A stretch of DNA of 64,000 nt from Desmodus rotundus (Eukaryota; Chordata; Mammalia; Chiroptera; Phyllostomidae), in contig NC_071392.1 in the NCBI RefSeq assembly GCF_022682495.2, positions 84,026,797-84,090,796 on the forward strand. The letters are read 5' to 3'. Both the position numbers and the translations under genes were made by a program. The notes beneath the pieces are model-generated. The model did not search any database, was not told the origin of the DNA, and saw nothing but the letters and a program-made list of their open reading frames with translations. Shown piece by piece: positions 46,226-61,010 of the stretch (position 1 is its first letter; the number at the start of each line of letters is the position of its first letter).

Positions 46226-48377
46226 AAATAATTTGTATTGATAAGACACTGACACTTAGCATTTCCTGTCTCTTGAGATCTTATGCTTAGCACCTGGCCA
46301 CCATGCTGTGAGAAATCCCAAGTTTCCTGTGAAAAAAAACGCACATAAAGAAAGACTCAGGTGGAGAAGAACTGAGGGCTCTGCCTGGCTTCCACCTGAC
46401 AGCTAGTATCACCTTGTCAGGTTTATGAATGAGCCACTGGGGAAGTAGATCCTTTAACACTCAGTGAATCTACCCCGGACTATACCAGCGAAATATGAGA
46501 TATACACTTTCCTCACTGAGAGCAGCCCAAATTGCAGATTCATGATTTCCTTCAGCCGCTACATTTTGGGTGGTTTATTACACAGCAATAATAACTGGAA
46601 TACCCTTGAAATAACAGATGAACGTTATGTTAAGATGACAGAGCATTTCTACTCCAAGAAAAGAAAGCCACGGAGGTAGACAGTTAATATACCTAGCTTA
46701 AATGAGCACATTATTAATCTCAATTTAGTAGAGAAGCTGTATTGAAAAAGCAAAGAATACAATAATTAGAGAAAAACTGGAATCTTAAAGAGGAAAAAAA
46801 TGACAAAGCAATTTCTCAGATTTTCAGCAACAGGGTAACTAAAGGAAGAAGGCATGCTACTCTGCAAAGTAACATAGGGCTGGTCATCCCTCAAGGAGCT
46901 AAGAGACCTGTTTTAGGAAAGAATTTGATTTTTATAACTGCAAGAAATTCTTTAGCCCAGTTTCTTATTTTTATAATTGAAAAAAATATATACCTAGACA
47001 GTTAATGTGACCAGGGTATGCAGGCTGTGAATCCAAAGTCTGCCCTTACATCACACTGCTTTACCAGAGTCCCGCCTTGAATTTACTGTCATTAAAACTG
47101 CCACCTCCACCTCTGACTACAGGGTGAGAGCATAGGGGAACAGCTCCTATTATGTATTAAAGCAGCAGCTTCCCATTGCCCATGAAAAGAACAGTCCTAG
47201 ATTTTCAAGTGGAAGTCTATCTGAGAGCCATGGAGACCAAAGTGTAAGAGGAAGAAAGAAAACTCAAATCAAGGAGATGAATGAAGCAACACCTGGGATT
47301 ACATTTCATTGAGGATGACTAGAGTTATCAATTCAGAAGAGGGAATTTCATGGAAAGTGCCACATGAAGAGAGCAGACTAGAGATAATGAAGCAGAGTGG
47401 AAATGGCAAGAGTCTATCATTCTTTTACCTCAGTTTTCTTTATTAAATACCAAACTTGGTTTTAGACTGGCAAATTCCACAAGCCTCTCTACTATCAGTA
47501 AGGATCAACTAGTAAAGTTGATCATTCACTTATTTACCTCCTTACCCTTCTGCTGGTCACTCACTCATTTCTCTCATGGAGAGTAAGCCCTTGCCACAGC
47601 ATTTACTATACTCCCAAGAAGGACAAAGTACCTAAAATGCCGAGAAGTAGATGAGTGCAGAACTCTGGGATACTTTTATCCATATTTTGCAGATAATAAT
47701 ACTTGTTTCCATAATATAAATTTATTGTTTTATTAAAATAAGCATATGCACTGGCAACTGGATTTCATCTAAGTTCATAAATTTGTATTATTTGTAGCCT
47801 CTATGATGTCAAGTAAAGCTAAACTGAAATTTCCTCATAATCCCTTTAGAAAAATATACGTAGGAAAAGTGAATGTGGTACAGGGTATTATGCACGCTGT
47901 GTGGCCGAGGGAGTAAGACTGTAGAAGGCAGAGCACACAGAGCTTGCAAATTGGCGATGACAGTCTTGCTCCTCAGACTGCCATCAGCAGATCAGTTCTC
48001 TCAGCGATCCAGTATCTGTCACTAGTACAGTAAGTACTAGGTTTCAATCGTGTTCTTCAGCTAGCAATTTGGTCCGTCCTGAATTTAAGTTTTATACAGG
48101 CTTAAAATATCGGATCATCAGAAGGTAGGTCAGAGATTTTTTTTAAACACTCAAAGCTAAGTTTCAGTATTCTAAAGGTATGACATAGAAAGACCAAACA
48201 GCAACTAAAAAAATTAGTTTTGTATTGACTTGGGTAGAAATATGGACATTTAAAAAAACTTCCAAAACACAGAATTAAGGTCACTATTTAAGGGCAACAT
48301 GGTGATTCAATGAGCACATTATCAGCTGCAGAATAACTTAGATTACTCCTCTGCTATCATGCGACAGTGGAGTTCTT

Positions 48378-48526
48378 TCTTTTTTAAACATCAATGTGTG
48401 GTTGGCTCTTGCGCTCCCCCCTACTGGGGACCTGGCCCACAACCCAGTGCCCTGTCTGGGAATCAAACTGGCAACCCTTTGGTTCACGGGTTGGTGCTCA
48501 ATCCACTGAACTACACCAGTCAGGGA
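48378..48526 (-). repeat. Ves SINE with target-site duplication
   Basis: Inverted Ves body (ACATCAATGTGTGGTTGGCT, CTCAATCCACTGAACTACAC, CAGTCAGGG) lacking the CT-rich tract. It is flanked by GACAGTGGAGTTCTT (48363-48377) and GACAGTGGAAGTTCTT (48527-48542), a duplication differing by one base. Confidence 0.9.
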
Positions 48527-48709
48527 GACAGTGGAAGTTCTTAGTGAGAAAGCTATGCAGAGCTATCACCGAAAAGACTGAGGGTTGAGCTCTTGACTAA
48601 AACACAAACTACTTAAAGGAAATAACATATTTATACACAGAACTATTATTTCATTAGGTTGGGAGGTTATGATTAAACACATAAAATGCTAGCACTTAAA
48701 ATAAAAATT

Positions 48710-48875
48710 CTTCAGATTGGTGACTCCTGACTTGGTATGTATCAGAATCACCTGGGAAACTTAAAAAGTGCAGGTGCTAGGACCCCATTCCACCGAATCA
48801 GAATCTGCTCCAGCATCTATCTCCACTTTTTTGGTTTTTTTTAGCAAATTACCCAGGTGATTCTGATACAATATA
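48710..48875. mobile_element. MER5A-like hAT-Charlie element
   Basis: TATCAGAATCACCTGGGAAA and its inverted partner TTACCCAGGTGATTCTGATA surround GGACCCCATTCCACCGAATC. This is the palindromic pattern of MER5A. Confidence 0.75.
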
Positions 48876-49595
48876 AAGTATAAATATTATTTAATTTCAA
48901 TCACAGTTTAAGTGTCAACTACTGTTTTTAATATATTAACTGTTGCAATCGTGCTCTCTCACCACCCTTCCCCCTACATATTCACTTTTAAAATGTTGAG
49001 GTATACAAGGTAACTTAAGTAAAGACAATTCCTTTTTCTTGGCCAGTGTTAAAAGTCTAAGTGAATTTAATATGACTGGCATAGAAAAGGCAAAGAGTTG
49101 CATAAGGCTACATTAGTACATTTGGGAAGGTAAGAGACAGAGAAAAGGAACTTAGGAAGAGTGAAGTAAAAAAAATTCCTCCTACTAGAATTCTCAGTAT
49201 AGAAAAATGAAAGCATGATGTCACAGTTCTTTCATTTACCTGGTTTTAAGAATTAAAAAAAAAAAATTGAAGAAACCTTCCTAACTTAAAAAATAATGTG
49301 GTATGAAGTTCATGGCTGAGTCCCCGCTCAGGCAGCAGCAGAGATCATGCTTCTAACTGTGCCATGGTCGAGAAACATGAAGTATAGCTACTGTCGTACC
49401 TCCAGTTTCCAATCAGAAGATCGGGAATCTCGCTCCATTACCACACTTAATTAAGAATGACATTTCAAGGAAAGATCTCATATGCTGTTATTACAACTGA
49501 AAATATACAAAAGATACCTAAACTGGTAACAAAGACCAAGAGATTTATCCTTAACCAGTTCATTTCTACAATGAACTGGAACTTTACATAAGTCA

Positions 49596-49763
<168 letters not shown>

Positions 49764-50605
49764 TTAGAACATAAAAAGAAAAATATTCTTGTTTATTCTT
49801 TTCTTCAACTGAATAAAAACTGAAAACCAAAGTATTACAATTCCCAGAAAAATGCTTTTAAGTAACCCATCTAATATGTAATTAATTCTCTTATTAATGG
49901 TCAAAGAGATAGACCTGATTAAGAAAGAGTGAAAAAATGCTCTGTAAACTCTAGAAGAGGCAGTATTAAGCTGAGATTCTGTCTGCATTACTAAGATTTT
50001 TTATAATTTTAGCAGCCTCCCTCTTTTACACAAAATATCATCGACATTTGAATTCTTCCCTTGACTTACCTATCAAGAATCAGTCCCCACTTCCCATTCC
50101 TGATTCACCAAAGAAATACTATACCTGTGGTTGTAAGATGTTTGGGAGTAGCACAACCACTATGGTAACTGCCTTAGGATTTAAGTTTTCCCATTGGTAC
50201 AAATGATTCTCCTCATCTCAGGGTACCTTATAGACAATAACGGTAAAATTTCAAGACTGACAAACTCAACTCTAAAACCCTTTCCTGTCTCCAAAAGTGG
50301 TATAAACACACCAGGATGTTTTATTAACAAAGGAATAGACAGCAGATGATTATGTAGAAGGTGGGATAAAGAATCTTTTGGCTGCTGCTTCTTGAGCAAA
50401 GATACAGAACAAATAATATTTACTACATTTTTATGCATTCCAGTCACTATATTCTATAGGTAGATTTCTTATTGGCTACTTACATGCAATACAATAAATG
50501 GTTGCTTAAATATTAGCTTTAAAGAGTTCTTTCACCTTGAATCTTCTGTATTGTTTCATTTGGAAGGAATTAAGAGAATTGCAGAGTATTAATAAAAACT
50601 CTGTG

Positions 50606-50813
50606 GCCCTGGCTGGTGCAGCTCAGTGGATTGAACGTGGGCCTGTGAACCAAAGGGTTGCTGGTTCAATTCTCAATCAGGGCACATGCCTGGGTTGTGG
50701 GCCAGGTCCCCAGTAGGGGGCACATGAGACACAACCACACATTGATGTTTCTCTCCCTCTCTCTCCCTTCCCCCTCTCTAAAAATAAATAAATAAAATAT
50801 TAAAGAAAAATAA
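50606..50813 (+). repeat. Ves SINE (young copy)
   Basis: It begins GCCCTGGCTGGTGCAGCTCA and runs through GGTTCAATTCTCAATCAGGG and CAGGTCCCCAGTAGGGGGC to CTCTCCCTCTCTCTCCC and a (AAAT)n/A-rich tail. It is flanked by identical 15-bp repeats AATAAAAACTCTGTG at 50591-50605 and 50814-50828. The undamaged duplication marks a fairly recent insertion, antisense to BRAF. Confidence 0.97.
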
Positions 50814-51029
50814 AATAAAAACTCTGTGAAAACACTAATTTGATACCAAAACCAGGACTAACTGCAATAATGGCCGAAAGACCTGTATAAGAAGCCTGGT
50901 TATTGGTCAGAGGAAGGCAGGTGAGACTATCTCACAAGGCAGGCAGTAACGGCCCTCTGCCTCACCTGCACACAGAACTGCCTATACAGCCTTGAACCTC
51001 TCAAGGTCCAAACTACGTTTCAGCCCAAC

Positions 51030-51117
51030 GGTATAACATCAGAAGCTGGGGATGCACTGCCAGTTCTTAAGGGTCCCCAGATGATTTTAATGCCCAACTG
51101 GGGTTGAGAACCACTGA
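51030..51117 (+). mobile_element. MER5A-like fragment
   Basis: CCCCAGATGATTTTAATGCC and CAACTGGGGTTGAGAACCAC plus TGA form the 3' terminal inverted repeat of a Charlie-type element (ending GAGAACCACTG). Confidence 0.65.
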
Positions 51118-52469
51118 TGGAAGATGTGTGGCAGATCCTGATGAGAGGGGAACGACAGGGGTGGAGGAGAAGGCTGCACCTACTTGCTTCTGTCTTACAT
51201 TTTACTGATACTGCTTTTACAGTACGAAATTAACCACATACAACTGTGATGTAATGAACAAGCCAGAATACTGAGAGGCTGGTTGTGATATACACATAAC
51301 TATCAAAGCCAGAATACAATTTTTGTGAAGAACAGAGGAATACATCAATTGAAAAATTGTCTTTAAATTTTAGTTTTACCTCGCTGTTGTTTGGTAATTG
51401 GCTTGATGAAAAGTGGTATGTCATCCATTTACAAGATGCATTATTAATCCTCAATAAATTTAGGAATTTAATTTGTAAACTTTTATTACCAAGGTTTCTT
51501 TCTCTTCTAAAATATAAATAAAACAAGGCTGAAAGGACTATTGTAAATAATCCAGGGACTTACATAACCTTAGTTTTGCCAAACTCTTCTTTCCTAGTCA
51601 GTGAATGATCTATAGTTGTTTCTGAAGGCATTATCAACCCAAAAGGATTTATTCAACAATGAAGTGTAGTTTTGGCTAATCTCTTATCTTAAAACTTAGC
51701 TTGGTGGAATAAAAGATGAACTCATCTATCCAGGTATCAACAAAAAAGAAACTAGAAGAAAATAGAAAACTTCATCTACTAAGGCTTTTGAAAAAAGACA
51801 AATCTGAAGACTTGACTGAGTCTCTCTCCCATACTAGTTAAAATAAACACACCTTTAAAACATGTATAATTTCTTTATAATTTTAATGGTTTTGCAATTT
51901 CAGTACTTAAATTCTGTTGTCTCCCCTGTCTTCTTAGGATACACTGTCATTTTTTTTTTTTTAACCAGGTGTGGGCCTTAAAGGTGCTTGAGATCTGCAT
52001 TACAATTATAATTAGCTTCTTGTTCATAATTATTTATTAAAACAGTTAAAACATATACTAAAGAAAAATTTTTGCTAGCTCTAATTACTGAATCTTACAA
52101 ATAGAAATGGCATTAGAAATCCACTAGTCCAACCCAACATTAAGGATGGAGACTGGGAGGAGGTTAAGAAAGGTACAGGGTAAGAGTCACACAAAGCATT
52201 ACAGCACATACCTCCTACCTCTAAGTCCAATTTCCCCAACCCCCACCCTGCAACTTGACCTAACTTCAGTTATTACAAGAAATCATAGCTCCACCTAACC
52301 CTAGGCTTATCCTGACTACTTCAGATTCCTACTTTGCAATTCCCTTCCTGAGGACAGCTACAGAGAGTTCAAAGAATTTAGGTCAATGTGGCTTTGAAAG
52401 CCCCTTACAGCTTCCCTGCAGATTCTGTTATTAAAAAATTGCACCAATATTTTGGGATACCCTGTATTA

Positions 52470-52910
52470 AGGTGCAGCAGTTCTCACACTTTTTGGTCTC
52501 AGTACTCTTTCAGTCTTAAAAATTACTGAGGACCCCCCAAAGAGTTTATGTACATTATATTTGTGGATAGTTCTCACACTAAAACTGAGAAACTATTAAC
52601 ATATTTATTAATTCATTTAAATAATAAAATAGCAACCAGTAGATACTAACATAAATCATACATTTTTAATAAACACTAACTACATTTTCAAAAACAAAAA
52701 CACTTCAGTGAGAAGAATAAAACTGCTTTATCTGGTTTAATAGCAGCCAGCTCGAGTCATATATTTGCTTCTGCATTCAATCTGTTGTGATATGTTGTTG
52801 TGGTTGAAGAATATGAAGAACAATCTGGCTCACACAAGGATGACCTTGGGGACTTCTATAAAAAGGGTCTTAGGGACCTTTTGAGAACAACAGGATTAGA
52901 GAATGATTCC
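52470..52910 (+). mobile_element. hAT-Charlie element fragment
   Basis: AGTTCTCACACTTTTTGGTC, TACTGAGGACCCCCCAAAGA, then TTTGCTTCTGCATTCAATCT and GGACCTTTTGAGAACAACAG match the pattern of an old Charlie DNA transposon starting CAGTGGTTCTCAAAC. Internally shortened. Confidence 0.75.
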
Positions 52911-53548
52911 TAGACTGCCCTGTTCTAGCCTACTGAAGGGTAACTGCACAGAAGTTCTGGCTCCCTTCTTTAATATGTTCTCTTTCTTCTTTTCTACAAA
53001 GTAGAAGTAGGAGTAGGGAGAGAAAGAATGAGCTATGCAGGGAGACATAAAGCTGACAGTGTTAAAAACCTACCTCTCATTTTTTGTCTCTCCTCTCCCA
53101 GCTGCCCTATAATTATATGGTTTTTTCTAGTCTAAAGGAAGTAACTTTCCAATTTAGGCTTAAATAAGACTGTGAAGCCGCCTCTCCCTTAAAAGGAGCA
53201 GTTCTCTTCACAAAACCTTAATAATGGCTGCAGGTCACACCTGCTTAAATTCATACATTTTTCTTTTTTGAAATAGGGTACAAGGAACATGGGGAACATA
53301 AAATATTCTAGAGACAATTTTGAATAAAATTTAAAGTGTTTAAAAAATACATACTTTTCTTTAAAAAATACTGAAACTAGTTTTAAAATATTGTTTATAA
53401 AGATAAAGAAAAAAGTTAAGCTCTATTTACATAAAAAATAAGACCAGCTTGACTTTTGTGAATACTGGGAACTATGAAAATACTACCGCTGACACCTTCA
53501 TTGATTTTCTAGTACTCAGCAGCATCTCAGGGTCCAAAAAATAAATTA

Positions 53549-54475
<927 letters not shown>

Positions 54476-54522
54476 TATTACTCTTGAGGTCTCTGTGGAT
54501 GATTGACTTGGCGTGTAAGTAA
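54476..54522 (-). CDS. BRAF: BRAF exon 14 (HRD catalytic loop)
   Basis: 47 nt; it completes Asp565, encodes YLHAKSIIHRDLKSN and ends with the first base of Asn581. It carries the catalytic-loop HRDLKSN with Asp576. Acceptor TTTTTCAG, donor GTATCC. The length and phases equal the human exon. Confidence 0.98.
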
Positions 54523-54849
54523 CTGAAAAACAAAACATCATTTTAACCTGAGTAGGGCTAAATACTCTGGCCTCAAAATTTATAGAACATTATTTAGGGG
54601 TATAAACAAAGATGTATTTAGAGTCATGATACAACTGCAAACTGTACAATGTGATAACCCTTTTACATTAAGAAATATTAAAATAGACTGTAAATGAATT
54701 TAGGATTAGAGGAACATATTAGTAGTATGGTACACCCAAAATCTTGTTTTCTACTAAAAGACTTTGCTTTATCTTTTACTATTTACCCATACAAACCTTT
54801 CACTCCAGTCAAACTTATTTATCAATGTCCTTTAAATATACCTTAAATA

Positions 54850-55375
54850 TCTCCCCCTACATCCATCCCCCAGGATCAGCTTTCATTCTCTTCTCTACCT
54901 ATTCATACCTATCTTTGAAGATTGAACATACATTCTAACTCCTGAGTGAAGCTTTCCTGTAACTAACTCAACTGTGAGTGATCTTTCACTGTTCAGTTAT
55001 ATAGAAATTATTGTAATAGCTTGATTCGTGTATTTTTTCACCTATGTTCACTTTCTACCGAGAATGTAAAACTCTACTAGAATATGAAAGTTTGATTGAT
55101 AAGAAACCATTCTTAAAGGCAGCATTTATATACTCTTAAAATACCTTCTTTAAACTAGTAAGTGGCAAACTCCCTCTGTAACAGCCACACTGAATCTACT
55201 TTAAAGTCAACGATAAGGGAAATCATTTATGTTACCCCTAAAACCTCCTTTAGTTGGGTTCATTCAGGGAAAAGAGCTGTGTCTAGTTTATTTCTATTTA
55301 TCCTGAGTGCCAAATACAGTGCCTGGCATAAGGTATTTAAAACACGTCAGATGAATCAACTATATTGAATGCATA
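54850..55375 (+). repeat. L2 LINE 3' region
   Basis: TCCTGAGTGAAGCTTTCCTG, then GTGCCAAATACAGTGCCTGG and CATAAGGTATTTAAAACACG resemble the forward L2 3' end. Diverged and possibly composite. Confidence 0.55.
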
Positions 55376-57049
55376 TGATGTCTTAGTCCAGGTTATTTTT
55401 CTTCATTTAATGCTAGAGAAGACAGAGAAATGAGGCTTCTGAAATTTGACAATGTCCAATAGGAAATAAGGTTTGCCCTAAAATGAGACTATAAAATCAC
55501 TGTTAAAAATAGAAGTTTGCAAATCGTTAAGATTATAATTTATACTTTCTCATCTTCATTTAAACATCCACATCCTCCCACAGATCAAGATTTTGAAACC
55601 TTTTTGCTGACAAATTTTCATTTCAAATTACTGTCCATACAAAGTAACCCCTTCTCCTCCAATCGCTCTCTTACTTCACAGTTTATTTCCTTCACAGCTT
55701 TGACCACAATCTAAAATTATCTTGCTGTCATGACATTTTAGGGCCAGTGTCATTTTACGATACAAGTTTACTTAGAACCCAAAAGTTCTGCACAGACACA
55801 GATAAAAACAAATGGAGAAAAACTGGTCTCAACCTAAAGCTTTTTCTAGATGGGGAGACCCTGTCTCCATTAGAAAGGGGATAAATGATAAGTGTGTGGG
55901 TGGTGGAGCTCCATGCTTCAGTCAGAGAGCTGGTATTTAGTTCACAGAAAATGTGTTAGTGTTTGAAAGAGTTTCGGTCTCTGAAATTAAAAACACCAAA
56001 TGGGTAGTTCGTGCAAAAATGTGGCAGCGTAATGACGTTACAGCAAGGGAAGATACAGGTATTCTTGATGAATGGTGGTAGTCTTTTCAACAACTCTGAT
56101 ACAAAGAAATACAGCAAGAATAAGGTAGATAGAAATATCTACCTACTAGAGGGCTGAAAAGAGAACATTTCTGACCAAGAAAGTACTAGATAACATAAGA
56201 TATAAATATGATTGCTGAGCTAGTGATTTAACTAATAGAAATTGTTTGGCATAAATCTATTGTAGGTCAAAGTTGCATATATCTGCAACTTGACATAACA
56301 TTACCTTATCCTGTGTAATCCTTTATTATTTACAATCTGCTTTCCTAACTTTTATCTCATTTAATAAATCTTCCTGTAACATCTCTATAACAAAAGCAGC
56401 AAAGGAACAGAAATTCAGGTCTATATAGTGGAAGGTTGGAAAGAAAAGGGACTCAAATTCCCCAGGTGAAAAAATGGGATGAATATCATACCCCAATCCC
56501 CACATAATATAATATTCCATAGTAATTATAATAGTAAAGACACTGACACCAGAACATATATTCCTAAGCACCAGTTACAACAGTCACAACAAAGATGCCA
56601 AAAAAGAAACAGACAAACACATAACTGGTTGAGGGTAGTGAAGGAAAAAAGAATAAATGAACTTGTTCCAGATGATACAGAAGTCTAACCATTATTTAGG
56701 ATAATTAAATGACCTCTTTCTTACCATTCAAAGATATTAACAAGAATCTTATAGGCTTACAAAAGTGGTAAGAAAAGAAAAAAACATATGTTATAAACTG
56801 AATGACTATCATTCTCTTGATTGGTTTCTCTTAGGAGTTTCCTTCCTTACCTACAGAATCATTTAATCTAAAAGTTGAAAAATCATCTAGTAAAATTTGT
56901 TCTCTATGCTGCTTCTTTGAAGCTCTTATCCAAGACTCAGCTTTTCAACATTTTTTTTAAAGAATAATGTAATGCCCTAAGTTAAATACAGTACTCTAGA
57001 TTTGATCTGATCAACAAGCACTAGAGTGACATCTTCATCTTATTCTTCC

Positions 57050-57812
57050 CCTTGAATATAAGACTTGAAACTCTAAAACTCTTAGAAGAAAACATACGTA
57101 GTAAGGTCCTTGACATTGGCCTTGGTGATGATTTTTTTTGGATTTGATAACCAAAAGCAAAACTAAACAAGTGGGACTACATATATAACTAAAAAGTTTC
57201 CTCAGTGCAAAGGAGACCACCACCAAAATGACAAGGAAACCTACTGATTAGGAGGCAATACTTGCAAATCATGTATCTGATAGGGGGATATCCAAAACAT
57301 ATAAAGAACTCATACAACTCAACAGCAAAAACTGAAACAATCCAATGGAAAAAGGCATTTTTCCAAAGAAGGCATAGAGGTGGCTAACAGGTACATGAAA
57401 ATAATGCTCAACGTCACTTACTCATCAGGCAAATGCAACTCAAAACCACAATGAGATATCACCTCATACCTGTTAAAAAGGCTCTATTAAAAGACAAGAG
57501 AAAACAAGTGTTGGTGAGAATGTAGAGAAAAGAGAACCCTCCTGCAGTATTGGTGGAACCATAAATAGGTGTAGTCTGAAAACAAGTATGATAGTTCCTC
57601 AAAAAAATTAACAGAATTACCATATGATCCAGCAATCCCATTTCTGGGTATGTATCAGAAAGAACTTAAGTTAGGATCTCAAAGAGATACCTGTAACCTC
57701 ATGCTCACAGCAGAATTATCCTCAACAGCTAAGACATGGAAATAGCCTAGGTGTCGATGAATGGATAAAGAAAATGTGAGATATACACGCGGACAGACAC
57801 ATACACCATGGA
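57050..57812 (+). mobile_element. L1 ORF2 C-terminal fragment
   Basis: TCTTAGAAGAAAACATACGT, AGCAATCCCATTTCTGGGTA and CATGGAATATT are part of the 3' third of mammalian L1 ORF2. Broken by many stops. It abuts the HAL1-like element at 57813. Confidence 0.85.
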
Positions 57813-60330
57813 ATATTTTTTTTTAATTATATCTTATTGATTTTGCTATTACAGTTGTCCCAATTTCCCCCGCTTTGTCCCCTTCACCCAGCATCCCCCA
57901 CTCCCTCAGGCAATCCCCCCACCATTGTCCATGTCCATGGGTCATGAGTATACATACATTCTTAGGCTGCTCCATTCCCAGTAATGTACTTTACATCCCC
58001 TTGGCTGGGTTCTGTAGAGCTATTGTACTTCTTAATCCCCTCCCATCCTCACCCATTCCCTCACACTCCCCTACCATCTGGCAACCATCGAAACACTCTC
58101 TGTGTCTATGATTCCATCTCTGTTCTTGTTTGCTTAGTTTGTTTTTTTAGATTAAACTGCTGATAGATATTTATTGCCATTCTATTGTTCATAGTTTTGA
58201 TCTTCTTTTTCTTAAGTACCTTTAACATTTCATATAATAATGGTTTGGTGATGACGAACTCCTTTAGTTTTTTATCTGGAAACTTTTTTATCTGCCCTTC
58301 GAATCTAAATGATAGCTTTGCTGGGCAGAGCAATCTTGGCTGTAAACCCCTACTTTTCATGACTTTGAATATTTCTTGCTAATTCCTTCTAGCCTGCAAA
58401 GTTTCTTGTGAGAAATCAGCTGATAGCCTTATGGGAACTCCCCTGTAGGTAATTATCTGCTTCACTATTGCTGCTTTTTAAGCTTCTCTTTATCTTAACC
58501 TTTGGCATTTAAAAAAAAAGATTTTATTTATTCATTTCTAGAGAGAGAGGAAGACAGAAAGACAGCCAGGGAAACACTGACCAGTACCTCCTGGATGCCC
58601 CCACTGGGGACCTGGTCCACAACCCAACTTGTGCCTTGACTGGGAATTGAACTGATGATCTTTTGGTTCGCAAACCAGCACTCAATCCACTGAGCCACGT
58701 CAGCCAGGGCTAATCTTTGGCATTTTAAATTATGATCTGTCTTGCCTCTTTGCATCCACCTTGTTTAAGACTCTGCTTCCTGGACTTGCATGTCTATTTC
58801 CTTCAACAAATTAGGAAAGTTTTCTTTCATTATTTTTACAGATATACAATTTCTTGCTTTTTCTCTTCTTCCTCTGGCACCCCCATGATGTGAATATTGG
58901 ACCACTAGAAATTATCCCACAGGCTGCTTATAGTATCTTTTTTTTTTTTTTTTTGGATTCATTTTGTTGTACTGATTCGTTTTTTCTTTCTTATGTTCCA
59001 AATCATTGATGTGATTCTTGGCCTCATCCACTCTACTTTTGTTTCCCTGTAAACTGTTTTTTATTTCAATTAGTGTATACTTCATTTTTGACTGGGTCTT
59101 TTTTATGCTGCTGTCCTCACTAAGTTTCTTGAGCATCCTTACAACCAGTGTTTTGAACTGTGCATCTGAAAGATTGCTTATCTCCATTCCCTTTAGCAGT
59201 TTTTCTGGAGTTTGAATCTGTTCTTTCACTAGCGCTGTGTTTCTTCGTCTCTTCGTTTTGGAAGCTTCCCTGTGTTTGTTTCTATGTATTAGGTAGAGCT
59301 GCTTTGACTCCTTGTCTTGGTAGTGTGGCTTAATGTAGTAGGTGTCCCATAGGTTCCGGTGGCACAGCCTCCCGTATCACCCAAGCTGTGTGCTCATGGT
59401 GTGCTTTTCGTGTGGGGCTGAGTACACCCTCCTCTTGTAGTTGAGCCTTGGTTGCTGTTGACAGGTCAAAGGGAGGGATTTACCCAGGCCATTCAGCTGC
59501 AAAGACTGGCTGTGACGACTGAGCACCAACCTGTCCTCCGTGGAGGATCAGCTGTGCAGGGGGACAGGGTGGTGGTGCTCCATCGTGGTCTATAGTTGTC
59601 CACTGGGTGGTGCAGGCCAAGGGCAGCCCCCACCTGTGTTTTGTCCAGGGGGGGCACCCTGCCTGAGCTGTAAAGCAATTTGAGATGCCTACTAGTTGAG
59701 CTGGGCCTGGGGGTGCATTGAGTCGGGGTGTTGACTGCTCCAGAGGATTTAGGAAGTTGTGAAGCATTAGCCAAGCCCAGCCATTCATAAGGAAAATAAG
59801 CTTAGGTAGGCCTGACAGTTGGGTGGGGTGGAGTCTGGGGATCTTCAGGGTGGGGCAGTGTTAGCCAGGTTGATGGAGTCTAAGATGTGGCACTAGCCTG
59901 CTGTCTCTGTTGGGGGGGAGGGTTCAGAAAAGGCACAAAGGCCTCAATGCCACACTTCAATTTCTCCCTCTATGCCACCAGTGCCTTTCAAGCTGCTACC
60001 TTGGTGCTGGAGCTCAGAGGGAGTCCATGTGTGTGTTCTTTAAGAGGAACTGCTTGGGACTCTAGGAGTTTCTTCCACCAACTCAATCCCTACTGTTTTA
60101 TTGTAGCCACAAGTTGTGGGGACTTATCTTCCTGGTGCTGGAACCCTGGTATGGGGGACCTGATGTGCGGCTGGGACTCCTTGCTCCTGCGATATCCCTC
60201 CCAGATTTTTATCCACCAAACGTGGGTGTGAGACCAGCCCATTCTGTGCCTGTGCTCCTCCTTATCAGTCTGGATGGATATAGTTTCTTTAATTACGTAG
60301 TGAAAGATAGATACTGTTATGGTTTCACAT
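57813..60330 (-). mobile_element. ORF1-only (HAL1-like) L1 element, interrupted by a SINE
   Basis: Read on the minus strand: a G/C-richer 5' UTR-like part (about 60330-59250), then ORF1 pieces. The frame 59229-58912 contains EISNLSDAQFKTLVVRMLKK and the coiled-coil-like HINDLEHKKEK. The frame 58360-58106 contains the ORF1 C-terminus LQPRLLCPAKLSFRFEGQIK. A 3' UTR (ATGACCCATGGACATGGAC, GGGGGAAATTGGGACAACTG) and an A-rich end follow at once, with no ORF2. A Ves SINE (58511-58711) splits ORF1. Same strand as BRAF; decayed. Confidence 0.8.
58511..58711 (-). repeat. Ves SINE nested in the L1
   Basis: Inverted Ves body (GGGGACCTGGTCCACAACCC, CTCAATCCACTGAGCCACGT, CAGCCAGGGC). Flanks AACCTTTGGCATTT (58497-58510) and AATCTTTGGCATTT (58712-58725) are a 14-bp target duplication with one mismatch. 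Confidence 0.95.
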
Positions 60331-60816
60331 AGTATGTGGAATCTAAAAAACAAGACAGACTCATCTTCATGTTTGTTATGGTGAGTAAAAAAATTTATTA
60401 AATCAGCCATTGTGATTTTTATAGTAGCCATAATCATGCTATTAACTCCTATTAAAATCATATTCAGTTACAATCCTAGGAAGGGTTGTAATTGCACTGT
60501 TCTTACAAAGCATTTCCTTCATCCAATATTTGTATACTTCTGTTTCTTTGGACTCAAATATTTCATATTTTGTAGACATGGCTTATAACTTCAGCTTATT
60601 AAAATTTAGTTTTTACAGAAAAGTAAGTTTTAAAAGATCAGTGTGCTAATGGTGAGTTATTTGTAAGTATACTAGTCATAGTCAATAGATGAATAAGGAG
60701 AAAAATCTCCTTCTAGCTTCATAATTTTCAGGTATGAACATTATAAAGTTATGAACTTAGTAAATTCTCAATGAATCTTATATCCCTCAATCTTGTCCTC
60801 AAAAATACCATTAGAG

Positions 60817-60990
60817 GCCCCTGGCTGGGTAGTTCAGTTGCTGAGAGCATTGTCCCAATACACTGAGGTTGCGGGTTTGATCTGCAGTCAGGAGAGCAAT
60901 CAATGGATGCGTAAAATAGTGGAACAATGAATCAAGTGTTTCTCTCTCTTTCTCCCTCCATCTCTCTCTTTAAAATCAATAAATAAAAAA
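60817..60990 (+). repeat. tRNA-derived bat SINE, short-body variant
   Basis: CCCCTGGCTGGGTAGTTCAG, TTGTCCCAATACACTGAGGT, TGCGGGTTTGATCTGCAGTC, then CTCTCTCTTTCTCCCTCC and an AATCAATAAATAAA tail. Same variant as at 10558. Confidence 0.88.
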
Positions 60991-61010
60991 TTTAAAAAAT
61001 GTCATATCTT

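Noticed and set aside
58106..59229. Minus-strand frames of 84 and 105 codons as host genes
   Set aside because: They are L1 ORF1 fragments (SNLSDAQFKTL and PAKLSF segments).
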